Assembly (NCBI RefSeq): GCF_900187035.1
Contig: NZ_LT906446.1
Span: 2,108,001 to 2,172,000, forward strand
Length of the DNA: 64,000 nucleotides
Source of the DNA: Megamonas hypermegale
GTDB taxonomy: Bacteria > Bacillota > Negativicutes > Selenomonadales > Selenomonadaceae
Direction: 5' to 3'
Made by a program: the position numbers and the translations under genes. This document shows, one piece after another, positions 32,798-41,343 of this stretch. The notes below the pieces were generated by a model, which did not search any database, was not told the DNA's origin, and saw only the letters and a program-made list of their open reading frames with translations. How positions within the stretch are numbered: position 1 is the stretch's first letter; the number at the start of each line of letters is the position of its first letter.

Positions 32798-34447
32798 ATG
32801 TTAAATTCAGTAGGTGCAATTTTATTAGATACACGTTCTATACAGAAATATGTTTTTTCTTGTAATAGATTAAAAACTAATATTGGAGCTTCTTTTCTTG
32901 TAGATAGTATTTTTAGCGATTTGATGGTAAATAAAATACTACCTAGTTTAAATTTAAAAATGCCTGAATTTTCATGGAATGAAGTAGATAATGTTCAAAT
33001 GCTTGAAGATGATAGTATTGAATGTGAAGTTGCTTATATTGGCGGCGGAAATATGATTATATTGGTAAGAAAACAAGATGAAGATGTTATTGAACTTTGT
33101 AAAAAAATTGTAGGTAGTTGGAGTAAAGAAATATTAATAAAAGCACCAGGATTGAAGACAGGTGCAGCAATTGGTATGTTAGATATAGATAGTGAACATT
33201 TTCAAAAATCGTTGGGAATTTTATATAAGCAATTAAAAGATAATCAAAATACTATTTTGCCACAGGTTGATGTGCCATATGTAGGTTTTACTTTAGAGTG
33301 TGATTACAGTGGAAAAACAGCGGAATATCTTAGAGGCAGGGTAGAGGATAGTATTATTAATGAATTTGATAATAAAATGGTATCAGCGGAAATTGTGGCA
33401 AAATCAAGTGCGTATAATGTAGCTACAGAAAAATTAAAAGAAGAGTATAAGGACATTTTAGGAAATAGATTTGATTTTGTTACAAAATTTGATAATTTGG
33501 GCTATAAAGATAATGAAAGTTATATAAGTGTTGTTCATATAGATGGAAACAATATGGGAATAAAGTTTGCTTCGTGTAAGAACATGCAGGAACGTAAAAA
33601 ATTATCACTAAGAACAGCTCAGATTGTAAAAAGAGGCTTTTATAAATTATTAAAGTCTGTTGTAATAGATTTTAAAGAAGGAATATATGATAAAAGCCTT
33701 AATATAAATAAAATGAAAAATAGGTATTTGCCAATAAGACCAATAATAATAGGTGGCGATGACATTACTTTTGTTTGTCCTGGTAGATTAGGTTTAGAAT
33801 ATGCAAAAAGATTTATTCAATTTGTTAGTAAAGAACAATTATTAGATGAAAAATTGTATTCTAATGCACAAAGTTATGCAGGAAAGATATTTAATAATCA
33901 AAATATAAAAGTTAATAATAATATGAGTTGTTGTGCTGGAGTAGCGATTGTACCAGCTAAATATCCATTTTATAGAGCGTATGAATTAGCAGAGCAACTT
34001 TGTGGTTCGGCTAAAAAGAAATCACGTGAAGATGATGAGAGTTTTGTTGATTTTGCTATATTGCATGGAGATATGTCACCAACATTAGACCAATTGTGTG
34101 TACAACAATATGAAGCACCAGAAGGTTATTTACATTATGGACCGTATTGTATAACACAAGAGCAAAATGATAAGAGCAATATAAATGATTTATTTTCTTT
34201 GATAGAAAAGATAAAAAAGGTGCCTAATAATAAAATAAAAGATTTGCGTAATGTTTTAAATGAGGATAATCATAGTATTGTTAGATTTTTAGAAAATTGT
34301 CCAGAGGTAGAAAATATATTAAAAGATGAATTGCAAAAAGAAGATGTTGGGGCAAGTGATTTATGGCAGTATATGAAAAATGAAAAGATATTAAAGACAC
34401 GATATGTTGATGCAATAGAATTAATAGACTTTTCTTTAAAAGTTTGA
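32798..34447 (+). CDS. cas10: Cas10 of a type III-D system, without HD domain
   Basis: 549 residues. The N-terminus starts directly in the first palm region (VGAILLDTRSIQKYVFSCN) with a degenerate GGGNM near residue 84. The second palm holds HIDGNNMG (Asp249) and the cyclase motif GGDD at residues 319-322 (IIIGGDDITF). The GGDD site makes cyclic oligoadenylates from ATP when target RNA is bound. The HD nuclease domain of classical Cas10 is absent, so single-strand DNA cleavage by this subunit is not expected. I chose the ATG at 32798, 8 nt after AGGAG, over the ATG at 32792. It heads the effector operon. Confidence 0.9.
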   Translation: MLNSVGAILLDTRSIQKYVFSCNRLKTNIGASFLVDSIFSDLMVNKILPSLNLKMPEFSWNEVDNVQMLEDDSIECEVAYIGGGNMIILVRKQDEDVIELCKKIVGSWSKEILIKAPGLKTGAAIGMLDIDSEHFQKSLGILYKQLKDNQNTILPQVDVPYVGFTLECDYSGKTAEYLRGRVEDSIINEFDNKMVSAEIVAKSSAYNVATEKLKEEYKDILGNRFDFVTKFDNLGYKDNESYISVVHIDGNNMGIKFASCKNMQERKKLSLRTAQIVKRGFYKLLKSVVIDFKEGIYDKSLNINKMKNRYLPIRPIIIGGDDITFVCPGRLGLEYAKRFIQFVSKEQLLDEKLYSNAQSYAGKIFNNQNIKVNNNMSCCAGVAIVPAKYPFYRAYELAEQLCGSAKKKSREDDESFVDFAILHGDMSPTLDQLCVQQYEAPEGYLHYGPYCITQEQNDKSNINDLFSLIEKIKKVPNNKIKDLRNVLNEDNHSIVRFLENCPEVENILKDELQKEDVGASDLWQYMKNEKILKTRYVDAIELIDFSLKV

Positions 34448-34466
34448 TGGTAAATAGGTGATAGAT

Positions 34467-35108
34467 ATGGAAAAATTTAAAATAAAAATAGTAGCAAAAT
34501 CATCCTTACAATTATCTACAAATAAATCAGATATAACAGTTGATACAGAAGTAGTGCATGACCAGTATGGAATGCCATATTTTCCTGCTAAAAGATTTAA
34601 AGGCTTATTATATGAAAGTGCTTTAGAGATGGCAGAGATTAGCCAAGAAAAATGGATAACAATTAAAGATATAAATGATTTGTTTGGTTTAGGAAATACT
34701 GAATCTAAAATACGTATGGAAAATTTTTATTTACCAAATTACAAACAGATGTGTAGAGATTGGCAGTATTTGAATAGCCAATATAAAGGTATATTCACCA
34801 AACAAAGTGTATTAGAGTTATATACAGATATAAGGTTTCAAACGGCAATAGATAGAGAAACAGGTACTGCTAAAGCTACCAGTTTATATAATATGCAAGT
34901 TATTAATGATGGAACAACCTTTGAAGGAGAAATAGAACTCGTAGAAGATACAGAAAAAAATTTATTAATCTTAATTTTAGCATTGAAAAATTTGCGGTTT
35001 GTGGGTGCAAAGCGTAATCGTGGTTATGGTGAAATTACTTGTATTTGGGATAGTAATAAAGATAGATATAATAAAGTTTTTGATGAGTTTAAAAATGGAA
35101 TAATATAG
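34467..35108 (+). CDS. Cas7 (Csm3-like) RAMP subunit
   Basis: 213 residues. RAMP features: an N-terminal ferredoxin-like strand, DITVDTEVVHDQYG with Asp26 in the place of the Csm3 target-RNA-cleaving Asp, the RNA-binding segment YFPAKRFKGLLYES, FQTAIDRETGTAKATSLYN, and the Gly-rich loop RFVGAKRNRGYGEI. It forms part of the crRNA-binding backbone. It starts 19 bp after cas10; the ATG at 34467 follows AGGTGAT, while the GTG at 34458 is inside that site. Confidence 0.88.
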   Translation: MEKFKIKIVAKSSLQLSTNKSDITVDTEVVHDQYGMPYFPAKRFKGLLYESALEMAEISQEKWITIKDINDLFGLGNTESKIRMENFYLPNYKQMCRDWQYLNSQYKGIFTKQSVLELYTDIRFQTAIDRETGTAKATSLYNMQVINDGTTFEGEIELVEDTEKNLLILILALKNLRFVGAKRNRGYGEITCIWDSNKDRYNKVFDEFKNGII

Positions 35109-35125
35109 TATAAGGAGGTATAAAT

Positions 35126-36679
35126 GTGAAAAAGATAGAGTATATTATAGAAACATTAGCTCCAGTAAGTTTGGCAGAAAAAAATAATGATAATACATTA
35201 TATGTTACAAAAAAATATATTCCAGGTTCTATAATTAGAGGAATGTTGGCTGGAAAATTTATAAAGTATAAAAATTTAATAAATGCACATGAAGATGAAG
35301 AGTTTTTTAATATATTTTTATCTGGAAAGGTACGTTTTTTATCGGCTTATCCAGTAGGAAAAAATTTAAAGTTTCTGAAAAAAGGATTTTCGCCGATGAA
35401 TATACCATTATCTTTGGTATGTAGTAAAGATGGAAAAAGTATAAAAGATATTTCTTTGAATAAACAAATAACTCCAGGATATAAAAAAATGAATGGTTTT
35501 ATATTGAAGGATAATAATGAAATTTGTAAGGTTGATGTAAATACGCAGGTTGAATTACATATGGCGCGTAATAGTGATAAATTGCGTCTTATTGGCAGTA
35601 ACAAAGATGGAAGAATTTTTAATTATGAATATATAGAACCTAATCAATTTTTTAAAGGATATATGATAATAGATGATGATGTAGTTGATTGTATTGAAGA
35701 TTTCTTGGATAGCATTGATTTAACAAATATTCATATAGGTCGTTCAAAAAATATACAGTATGGTAAATGCTCCTGCAAAATGGGAAAAAGTTTAGATTGT
35801 GATATTTTTAAATATAATTTAAGCAATAAAAATGTATATTTACAAGCAATAACACCATATATTCCTATAAAAGAATGGCAATCTGTTGATGAAGTAGTAA
35901 GTAGTCTTTTATCTGATATAGAAAAACAGTTAAAAAAAGTTGGATTTAATGTAAATATAAAAAAAGAAAATATATCTATTTTATCTACTTGTGAAGAGAT
36001 TAGTGGTTATGTTAATGTTTGGCAGTCTATGAGAGAAAGAAAAGTTGCCATTTCTGCGGGTTCATTAATAGAATTTATTATAGATAAAATGGATACGGAT
36101 ATTTTAAAAAACTTAAGTGAAATCTTGTATTCTGGATTGGGCTGCAGATATGAAGAAGGTTTTGGTCAATTTAGAATATGGCAATCGATGGATGATATAA
36201 AAATAGTAGATTATCCGACTGAAGTAATAAGTAGAGATAATATAAGTGATGAAGTTCGAAAAAATGCTAGAGAAATAATTCATAGAAGAATTATATTAGA
36301 AGTTAGAAAAAAAGCTATAATGGATGCAGAAAAAATAAATCCATTAAAAAGCAAAAATGTTTTAAATAGAATAGAACGAATACTTTTGAGTAATTATAAG
36401 GAAGAAACTATCAAACAAGAAATAAGTGAATTTAAATCGATAGCAAAAGATAATTTACGTAAAATAAGATTAAATGGAATAACTATGTATGATTTTTTAT
36501 TTAAAGATTTAAAAATGCCATATGATGATATAAAATGGGAAAAATATTTAGAATTAGATGGTAACAAGATAGAATTATTAAAAAATGATTTAGGATACAA
36601 TGTTTTTGACATTGATAAGAATATTTTATTTAAAGAATATTGGTTATGGTTTGTAAAACATTTAAAAAAGAGAAATTAG
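35126..36679 (+). CDS. csx10: Csx10 (Cas5-like RAMP) with a long helical C-terminus
   Basis: 517 residues. The first 200 residues carry Csx10 features: YIIETLAPVSL, KYIPGSIIRGMLAGKF, KVRFLSAYPVG, and IHIGRSKNIQYGKC as the Gly-rich loop. A second RAMP-like part ends with LGCRYEEGFGQFRIW near residue 355. Residues about 372-517 are strongly helical and charged. No separate small subunit (Cas11) gene exists in the operon, so this tail might supply that role. Csx10 caps the crRNA 5' handle in type III-D complexes. Translation starts at GTG 35126 after AAGGAGGT; an overlapping ATG at 35124 is followed at once by a stop. Confidence 0.87.
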   Translation: MKKIEYIIETLAPVSLAEKNNDNTLYVTKKYIPGSIIRGMLAGKFIKYKNLINAHEDEEFFNIFLSGKVRFLSAYPVGKNLKFLKKGFSPMNIPLSLVCSKDGKSIKDISLNKQITPGYKKMNGFILKDNNEICKVDVNTQVELHMARNSDKLRLIGSNKDGRIFNYEYIEPNQFFKGYMIIDDDVVDCIEDFLDSIDLTNIHIGRSKNIQYGKCSCKMGKSLDCDIFKYNLSNKNVYLQAITPYIPIKEWQSVDEVVSSLLSDIEKQLKKVGFNVNIKKENISILSTCEEISGYVNVWQSMRERKVAISAGSLIEFIIDKMDTDILKNLSEILYSGLGCRYEEGFGQFRIWQSMDDIKIVDYPTEVISRDNISDEVRKNAREIIHRRIILEVRKKAIMDAEKINPLKSKNVLNRIERILLSNYKEETIKQEISEFKSIAKDNLRKIRLNGITMYDFLFKDLKMPYDDIKWEKYLELDGNKIELLKNDLGYNVFDIDKNILFKEYWLWFVKHLKKRN

Positions 36680-36706
36680 TTGTATAAATTTATAGGAGAG
36701 ATGGTA

Positions 36707-38137
36707 ATGGATAATGAAGCAAAAATAATAAAAAAGATAGTTTTTCCAAATGTTCCTATAAAAGTAAAATCACCGTTACGAATATCTACTGGAAAAAATG
36801 ATGGCATCATAGATATGTTGATTTTGAAAGATAATCATGGACAAGCATTTATACCAGGAACTTCAATAATAGGTGTATTGAGAAATTATATATATGATAT
36901 CTATGGAGAAAAGATAGAAGATGTTATTTTTGGTAATGTGAAAAATAATAGCGAAAGTCAAAGTTTAATTAGAGTTGGTGATGTAAAATTAGAAAATGTA
37001 AAAATTATTCATAGAGATGGAGTAGCTATTGATGATATCACCAATGTAAGTAAGAACAAAGCTAAATATGATTTTGAAATGATTGATAGAGGTGCAGAAG
37101 GATTATTAAATATAGAAATTACTGTACGAAAGAAATTTGAAAATATTGATATTGACGAAGTGGCAAAAACAATAGCATATATATTGGATAATGGCATGAG
37201 CATTGGGGCATTGACGACAAAAGGTTATGGAAAAATACAAACAAAGAAAAAACCTACTCCATATTATATTTTTGATTTTAATAATGAGGCAGATTCATGG
37301 GCTTGGTTAGATTATCTAGATGGTAAGATTAACAAGAAACCTGTAAAATATGAAAACGTTAGAACAAATATATCTAATGAATTTACAATGAGGATAGGTT
37401 TGTCGTTAAATAGTGCTATTATGATAGCAGATACTAATGTTCAAGAAGATTTAACGAAAAAAAGTAGCATAAAAATAAGAGCAGTACAAATGAAAAATGG
37501 AGACGATTATGTTATTCCTGGTACTAGTATAAAAGGAGTTATACGAAATAGAGCTATTAATATATTGAGATATTTATCGAATTATAATGAAGAGAAAGTA
37601 ATATCGTTTATAGATGATTTAATGGGACATGGAAAGAAAGTTGATAAGGATGGCAATAATAAACTTCTACGAAGTCGACTATATGTAAATGAAATTTATC
37701 TTAGAAAGAATAATTTTGTCAGTGCAAAACAACCACGAACTAGAATAGATAGCTTTACAGGAGGAGTTTTTTATGGAAATTTGTTTGGTGATGAACCTAT
37801 TTGGCAAATAGACAAGTCTAAAACAATGATTTCTATTAACTTGAGAATAAGAAAGTGTACTGAGGCTGAAGCTGGTCTTATGTTATTAATTCTAAAGGAT
37901 TTATGGCTAGGAAATTTAGCAATTGGTGGTGGAAAATCTATTGGTAGAGGCACTTTTAAAGGAAATAATTGTTTAATAAAATATCAAGGAAATACCTTTA
38001 GAATAGAAAGAGTAAATGATGATGATGATAAAAATAGAAATAAGATAAAAATTGAAAAAGATGGTTGTGAAGAAGACGTTCAAGATGTTTTAGAACGGTA
38101 TGTTAAAGTTTTGTGTGGTGAATTCTATGGAAAATAG
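36707..38137 (+). CDS. Double Cas7 (tandem Csm3-like) fusion
   Basis: 476 residues with two RAMP modules. Module 1: LRISTGKNDGIIDMLI, AFIPGTSIIGVLRNYI, IHRDGVAIDDIT, Gly-rich loop GALTTKGYGKIQ. Module 2: YVIPGTSIKGVIRNRA, QPRTRIDSFTGG, Gly-rich loop NLAIGGGKSIGRGTF. Fused Cas7 units are typical of type III-D complexes; the acidic residues of module 1 are candidates for target-RNA cleavage. The ATG at 36707 lies 6 nt after AGGAGAG. The end overlaps the csx19 start by 11 bp. Confidence 0.88.
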   Translation: MDNEAKIIKKIVFPNVPIKVKSPLRISTGKNDGIIDMLILKDNHGQAFIPGTSIIGVLRNYIYDIYGEKIEDVIFGNVKNNSESQSLIRVGDVKLENVKIIHRDGVAIDDITNVSKNKAKYDFEMIDRGAEGLLNIEITVRKKFENIDIDEVAKTIAYILDNGMSIGALTTKGYGKIQTKKKPTPYYIFDFNNEADSWAWLDYLDGKINKKPVKYENVRTNISNEFTMRIGLSLNSAIMIADTNVQEDLTKKSSIKIRAVQMKNGDDYVIPGTSIKGVIRNRAINILRYLSNYNEEKVISFIDDLMGHGKKVDKDGNNKLLRSRLYVNEIYLRKNNFVSAKQPRTRIDSFTGGVFYGNLFGDEPIWQIDKSKTMISINLRIRKCTEAEAGLMLLILKDLWLGNLAIGGGKSIGRGTFKGNNCLIKYQGNTFRIERVNDDDDKNRNKIKIEKDGCEEDVQDVLERYVKVLCGEFYGK

Positions 38138-38702
38138 TTTTTTTGATAAAGATAATTGTCTACGATATGAAAATAGATATTCAATAAAAAAAGAATATGT
38201 GTATGATAAAAAAATATCTTTAAATGATATTTTAGAAAAAGTAGCTGTTAATGATTATAAAGTATTAATACAAAATGTGAATGAAATGAAATTTGGTTAT
38301 TATAGAGATAAACATTTTATATTTAATGATGGTAGTGATGTTGTTCCTAAATATTTAATACAAATGAGACTATTTAATGAAATAGAAGAAATATTGGTTT
38401 TAAGTAATAAAGAGGAATATTATTTAAGAGTTATAAAAGATGAAATGAACGGAGAAAGTAAACTTATAGAAACTGTTGATAGTATATCGGTTTTATTTGG
38501 AAAATTAGATAAAGATGAAAATTTATTAGATGGTTTTGTAGAATTATATGATGCAGGAAGAAAGATAAGAAAAGTAATTCCTTCTAGTATAAAAAGTGAT
38601 TATTATGCATTAACTACGCGAAGTTATATCGAATATAATAAGAAAACTGGTCAAGCTGGATATGGTTATTATCGTTACGTAGATATAAAACCTGAAAAAT
38701 AA
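38127..38702 (+). CDS. csx19: Csx19-like subunit (TIGR03984-type)
   Basis: 191 residues. Blocks PKYLIQMRLFNEIEEILVL, EEYYLRVIKDE, a VDSISVLFGKLD segment, GFVELYDAGRKI and a C-terminal LTTRSYIEYNKKTGQAGYG resemble the small, poorly conserved Csx19 family that occurs only in type III-D loci. In known III-D complexes Csx19 is a minor structural subunit. The ATG at 38127 overlaps the previous gene in a different frame; only a weak GTGTGGTG ribosome site is present, so translation is probably coupled. Confidence 0.72.
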   Translation: MENSFFDKDNCLRYENRYSIKKEYVYDKKISLNDILEKVAVNDYKVLIQNVNEMKFGYYRDKHFIFNDGSDVVPKYLIQMRLFNEIEEILVLSNKEEYYLRVIKDEMNGESKLIETVDSISVLFGKLDKDENLLDGFVELYDAGRKIRKVIPSSIKSDYYALTTRSYIEYNKKTGQAGYGYYRYVDIKPEK

Positions 38703-38725
38703 TGATTACAGAAATCATAAGTTAA

Positions 38726-38797
38726 GAGAGGTGAAAAAGCAGCTATTTATTCTGTAAATATAAAATAATAAATTATATTTAAATAGTTGTTTCTATA
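38726..38797 (+). promoter_or_regulatory. Ribosome site joined to its start codon by a 13-bp hairpin
   Basis: GAGAGGTGA (38726-38734) is 62 nt from the next start codon, too far to work directly. Between them AAGCAGCTATTTA (38737-38749) pairs with TAAATAGTTGTTT (38780-38792), with two G-U pairs in RNA. When folded, two bases before and four after the stem separate the site from the ATG at 38797, which is normal spacing. Confidence 0.6.
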
Positions 38798-40581
38798 TGG
38801 GAAAAAATATTTCTGATTTAAAAGAACAAGCTAGAGCACCATATAATTTTATACAATTAAATGATGTAATTGTTCCATCAAAAATAAATGAATATGTAGA
38901 AAAAGAGCAGTTAAAAAATAACAAATTAAATTATTGGAATAAAAATGATAAAAAAATATTAAATGAAGCAGGTTATAAAGCTTTCATAAAAGATAGTGCA
39001 AAATATAGTGGTTATTTTGATGTAGATATAGAAAATATAACACCTTTATATTTTGGTGGAGAAAATGGAGCTTTAATAGATGGAATACATAATGCCATTC
39101 CAGGAAGTAGTTTAAGAGGATGTTTAAAAAATATTTTTAGAATAATAACTAATTCTGCCATGAGATGTAATGAGAATGGAAATTTTAGTGATAGGTTATT
39201 TTTTTGGAGAAGTATTTCGGAAGATGATTTATTTACAGAAGAGTATCTAAATGAAATGTCTTTACAAGGTAAAAACAGGCCTAGAGCTCAAGCAGGTTTT
39301 TTGATTGAATTCATGGGAAAAAAATATGTTTGTCCTGCTAAGTTTAAAGTAATTAAAAATACAACAAACATAAAAAAAGTAGAAAAGAGTCCTCGTATAA
39401 TATGGAGAAATGACTGTGTAGATGTTTTTTCAGGGAATATAGATGAAAAGGATAAATTATATTTTTATAGAATAACAGAACCTGTATGGGATAAAAGAAT
39501 AGCTATATCGGACAGATTTATGAATTTTTATAAATTAGATCAGAATAGAAATAGTAAAAATTTATTTAAATTTGAGGGAAATAGCTTCTCTAATGTACCT
39601 AGAGGAATAAAGTTATTGGAGTATGCACTAAAGAAAAGATATAAAGTTATTAATCCATGTTTTTATTGTATTGAAAATGGAAAAGTATGTCATTTAGGTT
39701 CTAGTCCATATTATAGGATACCTTACAAGAAAACAGTAGATATGCATGTTCCTTCGGAATTAAAGATACCTGTAATAGATTTTACAGATGCTGTTTTTGG
39801 AAATAAGGAATATTGGGGAAGTAGAATTTATGTTGATGATTGTTATTTAAAAGATGAAGGGAAAAAAGAGATATTTTATAAAGGTTTTAATTTGAGTGTA
39901 AAAAGTCCTAATCCAGCAGCATATCAATTTTATTTAAATACAGATGATGATGGTACTAGTGTGCAAAATTGGAATGGTGATACAAATATTAGAGGGTATA
40001 AAATGTATTGGCATAAAAAAATGGATTGGAAAGGAATACAAAAAGATGATGTAAATAAGAGATACAATGGAGTTTTAATAAAAAAACCTTTTAGAGAAAG
40101 ATGTCATTTTAAAGGAAGAGTACGTTTTGAGAATTTGGATGAAGTAGAATTGGGGGCATTGGTATATTTATTTAAATTAGGCGAAGAAAATTGTTGTTAT
40201 AAATTAGGTATGGGAAAATCGGTTGGATTAGGTAGTGTAAAAATTTTAGCTGATTTATATTTGAGAGATGATAAATATTATACAAGGCTTTTTGATGGAT
40301 GTGAAAAATTTAAGGAATATAGTTTAATAGAAGATACACAAAAATATGTAGAAGAATTTAATCAATATATGTACAAATATTTAATGAGTCATTCTAAAAA
40401 GTCGTTGGATTTGTATCAAAAAAGAATGAATGATTTAAGAATAATAATGGGAATTGAAAATATCGATAATAGTAAATGGTGTAAAAAAATTTCGTATATG
40501 GACATAAATAATGATATTGATAAGGAGATATTGAGAAAAAAAATACCATTACCAACAATAGCTGAGATAGCACAAAAATAA
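38797..40581 (+). CDS. TIGR03986-family CRISPR-associated RAMP (Cas7-like)
   Basis: 594 residues. Diagnostic segments: ARAPYNFIQLND at the start, AIPGSSLRGCLKNIFRI near residues 103-119, SPNPAAYQFYLNTDDDG, NIRGYKMYWHKK, and LGALVYLF with YKLGMGKSVGLGSVKI as the C-terminal Gly-rich loop. This is the large Cas7-with-insertion subunit of type III-D complexes. The family N-terminus fits the ATG at 38797 and a stop lies in frame 34 bp upstream, so no earlier start is possible. It is the last gene of the operon, followed by a terminator. Confidence 0.88.
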   Translation: MGKNISDLKEQARAPYNFIQLNDVIVPSKINEYVEKEQLKNNKLNYWNKNDKKILNEAGYKAFIKDSAKYSGYFDVDIENITPLYFGGENGALIDGIHNAIPGSSLRGCLKNIFRIITNSAMRCNENGNFSDRLFFWRSISEDDLFTEEYLNEMSLQGKNRPRAQAGFLIEFMGKKYVCPAKFKVIKNTTNIKKVEKSPRIIWRNDCVDVFSGNIDEKDKLYFYRITEPVWDKRIAISDRFMNFYKLDQNRNSKNLFKFEGNSFSNVPRGIKLLEYALKKRYKVINPCFYCIENGKVCHLGSSPYYRIPYKKTVDMHVPSELKIPVIDFTDAVFGNKEYWGSRIYVDDCYLKDEGKKEIFYKGFNLSVKSPNPAAYQFYLNTDDDGTSVQNWNGDTNIRGYKMYWHKKMDWKGIQKDDVNKRYNGVLIKKPFRERCHFKGRVRFENLDEVELGALVYLFKLGEENCCYKLGMGKSVGLGSVKILADLYLRDDKYYTRLFDGCEKFKEYSLIEDTQKYVEEFNQYMYKYLMSHSKKSLDLYQKRMNDLRIIMGIENIDNSKWCKKISYMDINNDIDKEILRKKIPLPTIAEIAQK

Positions 40582-40589
40582 TATATATA

Positions 40590-40627
40590 AAAAACCGAAA
40601 GCTAAAAAATGGCTTTCGGTTTTTGTT
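40590..40627 (+). terminator. Terminator at the end of the type III-D operon
   Basis: AAAACCGAAAGC pairs with GCTTTCGGTTTT, followed by T. It marks the right end of the AT-rich island. Confidence 0.88.
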
Positions 40628-40669
40628 TGATAAGATAAGTTATATTTAAGAAAAAAGTTGTTGATAAAT

Positions 40670-41242
40670 TTATTTTGATTGAATGTAATTGCAGATTACA
40701 TCTACAGCTTTATCGATACCGCATTTGCCTGCATTGATAACCATATCATAATCTACTGGGTCGCCCCAATTTTGACTTGTGTAATAATTGTAATAAGAAG
40801 CACGTTTAGCGTCTTCTTTTTTCAATTCTTTTAATGATTTATGATAAACTTTTATGCCACGTTCTTGGCGATATTCATCATCTGCTGCAATGAAGAAATG
40901 ATAAGCGTTGTCAAAATCTTTTAATATGAAATTAGTGCAACGACCGATAAAGATGCCAGAGTTTTTCTGAGCAAGTGCTCGAATAGCTTTGGATTGTGGA
41001 GTAAATAAATAATTATCATCTTCTACATTTAAATCAGCAAACATTGTTTCATATGGAGATACACTGCCATAAAGATTAGCGTATGTTAAATCAAGTTCAT
41101 CAAGTCCAACGCCTTTTTCTAAGTGAGCAGAAATAAAAGCAACGAGTTTTCTATCATACAGTGGAATTTGCAGTTTTTTAGCTAATTTTTCAGCTATTTC
41201 ACGACCACCTGCGCCATATTGACGACCTATTGTAATAATCAT
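40670..41242 (-). CDS. Cytidylate kinase-like family protein, copy A
   Basis: 190 residues with a P-loop-like GRQYGAGGREIA at the N-terminus, GIFIGRCTNFIL, and the motif DAKRASYYNYYTSQNWGDP typical of cytidylate kinase-like proteins in anaerobes. The physiological substrate is unknown. A paralogue at 46165 lies on the other side of the pentose genes. The start at 41242 follows GGAGAA; a frame from 41308 would cross a strong palindrome. It is downstream of the isomerase gene on the same strand. Confidence 0.85.
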   Translation of the reverse strand: MIITIGRQYGAGGREIAEKLAKKLQIPLYDRKLVAFISAHLEKGVGLDELDLTYANLYGSVSPYETMFADLNVEDDNYLFTPQSKAIRALAQKNSGIFIGRCTNFILKDFDNAYHFFIAADDEYRQERGIKVYHKSLKELKKEDAKRASYYNYYTSQNWGDPVDYDMVINAGKCGIDKAVDVICNYIQSK

Positions 41243-41259
41243 GATGAATTCTCCTTTTA

Positions 41260-41291
41260 ATAATAGAGAGTATCTTTTAAGATACTCTCTA
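41260..41291. terminator. Perfect 32-bp palindrome between the isomerase and kinase-like genes
   Basis: AATAGAGAGTATCTTT is the exact reverse complement of the sequence that follows it. It can fold in RNA of either strand. On the minus strand it lies between two codirectional genes and may lower expression of the second, although no T run follows. Confidence 0.6.
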
Positions 41292-41343
41292 TTTGCTAGA
41301 TTGTGCAATATAAATAAAGTCTAAAGAGGATTTTAGAATATAA

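Noticed and set aside
38127-38702. Csx19-like gene as a Cas6
   Set aside because: No Gly-rich C-terminal loop and no catalytic His pattern of Cas6; the sequence blocks fit the small type III-D accessory family.
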